A DNA stretch of 64,000 nucleotides, from positions 188,501 to 252,500 of the forward strand of contig CM038925.1 in assembly GCA_021904315.1 (NCBI GenBank), written 5' to 3'. The notes beneath the pieces were generated by a model. The model ran no database searches. It saw only the letters and a list, made by a program, of their open reading frames with translations, and was not told the DNA's origin. Source of the DNA: Sphagnum magellanicum (lineage: Eukaryota > Streptophyta > Sphagnopsida > Sphagnales > Sphagnaceae). Shown in pieces: positions 61,522 through 64,000 of this stretch (position 1 is its first letter; each line of letters begins with the position of its first letter). A program made the position numbers and the translations under genes.

Positions 61522-64000
61522 AACTTGGAAAAAAATTTCGTGTACTTCACATACAGTGTCTCAACCGAGATCACATAAACTCTTTCCTAAAGATATCTCA
61601 CAACTTCAGCGAAGACGCTACCGAACTGTCCGCAAACATTACGCATTTCCTGCATACTTATCAACGCCACGAGTGTTGACAGAGACGTTTCTGACCACTT
61701 ACGCAACGCACAATGCACCGTCAGGCATCGGTTTCGGCCTTAACGATGACGTCGAACATACTATCAATGGCCAGAAGAACTGTGTGAACCATGGAGGCAT
61801 CAATTGTTTATGTGTAGGGTGACGACACAAGAGCGGGATGTTACCGAAATAAGCGCCCCCTGGGCGAACCTGAAGGGCGCTCATTTGAAGAATACCCTTA
61901 TCTGATATGAAATGCCACTGCAGAAGAATAATAATAATTACAAATAAATCGTTTTCCCCCCATATCACGTGAAAAAAAGAAAAAACGGCGCGAGGAGATT
62001 GCTTCATCAAGATGTTTCACTCTTGTTTTTTTCTTTCCTACCTTTCACAACCATTGTCAAGCAAAATATTTGGAGGGCTCGGTTACAAGTTGGAAGATTT
62101 CTTCCACTCTGTAGACTATGCTTTTTTTCCTTTCTAGCGTTTAATTATATTTCAAAGACTTTTTTTATTCTTTAACAACATCATCATCGAATGTAGTGCA
62201 AACTGTTAGAAAAGCAAGAGAAGATAACCCTGTATATATATACAAACAAGGATGGAAATCCATTTACAAAAAGTACAAGGCATGTCAAAGCAAATGTAAA
62301 CACATGAAAGGAAAACAAAGATCATCAAAACAGTATAATGAAGTAGAAGACGCAATACTAAAAGGGCATCCTCTGTCACAAATCAGCTAGTATTAGAGGT
62401 GCACTAGTTGATATGTGTGGAAGAGATGAAGAACTCTGATTACGCATGGTAGCTCACTGAAGAATCATGATGACTTATGCACACTATAAAGCTATTGACA
62501 ATCGTTGCCTATAATGAGATATAGGCATCGAATCAAAGGTACCAAGGAGGTTTGCAAGAGTAGAACTTTTAAAACTACAGGAAAATTGAGAGAAAATGAT
62601 TGACCTCTGCAGGGAGGGAATACATAGATGGACTAAATAGAAATTAAAAAGAAAAAGATTAAAGACAGGAAAAAAAAAATAGCCAGTTCTTTCAACAGGA
62701 TCAGGGTTGGCCTCATGGGCCTTCCATGTTTTTTTATGCCCAGCACTGAGGGTACCAAAATCCTATACATATTGATGTTTTAAATTTCTTGGAACTCTTC
62801 ACCACCCTCATCTTGTTGCACTCCTCTAGCATGTTGTTGTTGTGGGGCAATAATTTTTTTCTCAGCCAAGAGTGAACCCCTGAACTGTTCTGCAATTATT
62901 GCTTCTAGAGCCAGTTGGAAATTAGAACACATACTGAGATTCTCACTTCTCTTTGACAACCTAAGACTGAAGGGATTCTAGGCCATTAAATTTCTTGAGA
63001 GTGATTGCTTTTGTCATGCCTCATAACCAAGACACAAAACATTGGTCTATGGAGGCAGCATGGTAAATGTGAATATGTGTGCCCTTCAAGGCTGATAAAC
63101 CATAAAACCCAAGTTCTTTTTCATGGGATGCACATTAATTATGTGAATCCCTAAATGCACATTTGTTTTGACCAGTAAACAAATGATTTCTTGATTTGTC
63201 AACTTGTGAAGCGAACCAACAGATGCCCCCAAGTGGTCTTACAAACGTTAGTTGCTATTTCCTTTGCTATACTTGAGGCTATGACATTTACACTTAAACC
63301 AAAAGAAATACTAAGCAAGATAAAACTTTATGAAATCCAAAATAGTACATTTTGGATTGCTGGCTTTCTAAATGTTATGATACCCAATTTCAAGCATGGA
63401 GTATTGAGCAATCACACCAACATCAAGCTTTCAATAAACATTGCATGGACAGCCTTTACACTTCAAAGGATGGGAGTAATGAAATGAAACCTTGGTACAA
63501 TTCTATATGACTACATGGAATTTAAGCAACTCTAGCCCACCAGACTATTCACAATCACACAAAGTTGTTAAGCATAACAATACTGACCCTTCATTACTCA
63601 AATCCCAACTTTTTAAGTTAATCAAAGATTAATTTCAAACAATTTAACTCAAGCAACTCCACCATGTCCAATTTTTCACAATCATGATCTTGATCTACAT
63701 GACATTATTTGAACCCCTTCACTATGAATAACCCCAAAACTTACATGGCCATTATTAAAAGATTAATATTGAGCCTATTTTGATGTTCAAATTAGCAAGG
63801 GACCTTGTCCTCACTAGAAGCAAAGTTTCCAACTAGTGCCAAAGAAATGGGCAAAGCCATTGGGAATATAAATTTGGGTAAAGGAGTTGCTGACCTATTG
63901 AAGATGCAAGGTTTGTTGGTCACAAAATAGTTGAAGAACTTCCCTCAAGCGCATAGGGCAAATTTGATCTTGATCATGCCTTCCACAAACCACACACATC
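61522..64000. other. Region right of the rhamnosidase, no supported gene
   Basis: The first ~300 bp stay GC-rich and then give way to AT-rich DNA. Upstream of the rhamnosidase start (minus strand) I looked for the missing N-terminal domain in all three frames and found only short, unrelated pieces. Frames at 62196-62390 and 63191-63487 have no domain. Confidence 0.45.

Overview
The window looks like nuclear DNA from a seed-free land plant, most likely a fern. The case rests on: (1) pentatricopeptide-repeat (PPR) gene remnants in the style seen in great numbers in fern genomes ('VFVGNKLVDMYAKCGNMED', 'FHHFEDGVC'); (2) a two-exon membrane-protein gene with canonical GT/AG splice sites; (3) very AT-rich, gene-poor DNA with decayed transposons nested in one another. 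The lineage is inferred from protein style; a moss, a lycophyte or another large-genome plant is not excluded. No operons, rRNA, tRNA or CRISPR arrays were seen.

The dominant structure is a block of about 13 kb present three times in direct orientation. Copy A is 1-8116 (its left part lies outside the window), copy B 17181-30175 and copy C 40346-53148. B and C begin at the same base, the outer end of an ~860-bp foldback (long inverted repeat) element. Each full block carries two minus-strand genes: a small intronless ORF (20268-20699; 43364-43861) and a two-exon membrane protein. The membrane-protein gene is cut by the window edge in A, intact in B (21297-22433) and dead in C (in-frame TGA plus a 48-bp deletion). 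The rest of the block is AT-rich and I found no further genes in it. Block C sits inside a PPR pseudogene whose pieces flank it at 40202-40345 and 53149-54114.

Between A and B lie an unrecognised broken ORF cluster (8633-9559), a Tourist-like MITE with TTA target-site duplications (9807-10019), and a LINE (about 11.94-16.65 kb). The LINE's second ORF (endonuclease plus reverse transcriptase) is split by an 831-bp solo LTR flanked by CACAA. Removing the LTR and one CACAA restores an exact 1,153-codon frame. Between B and C lie a PPR-DYW pseudogene split by a second solo LTR of the same family (flanked by ATACC), a decayed hAT transposase (33555-35710), a 66-bp-period minisatellite and an inverted-repeat element.

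To the right of C, after about 5 kb with no gene I can support, an intronless gene for a GH78 alpha-L-rhamnosidase (59089-61485, minus strand) stands in a more GC-rich island. Its domains and motifs look bacterial, and it is the best candidate for horizontal transfer. The plausible functional genes are the membrane protein of copy B, the rhamnosidase and, with less confidence, the small ORFs. Nearly everything else is transposon or duplication debris.
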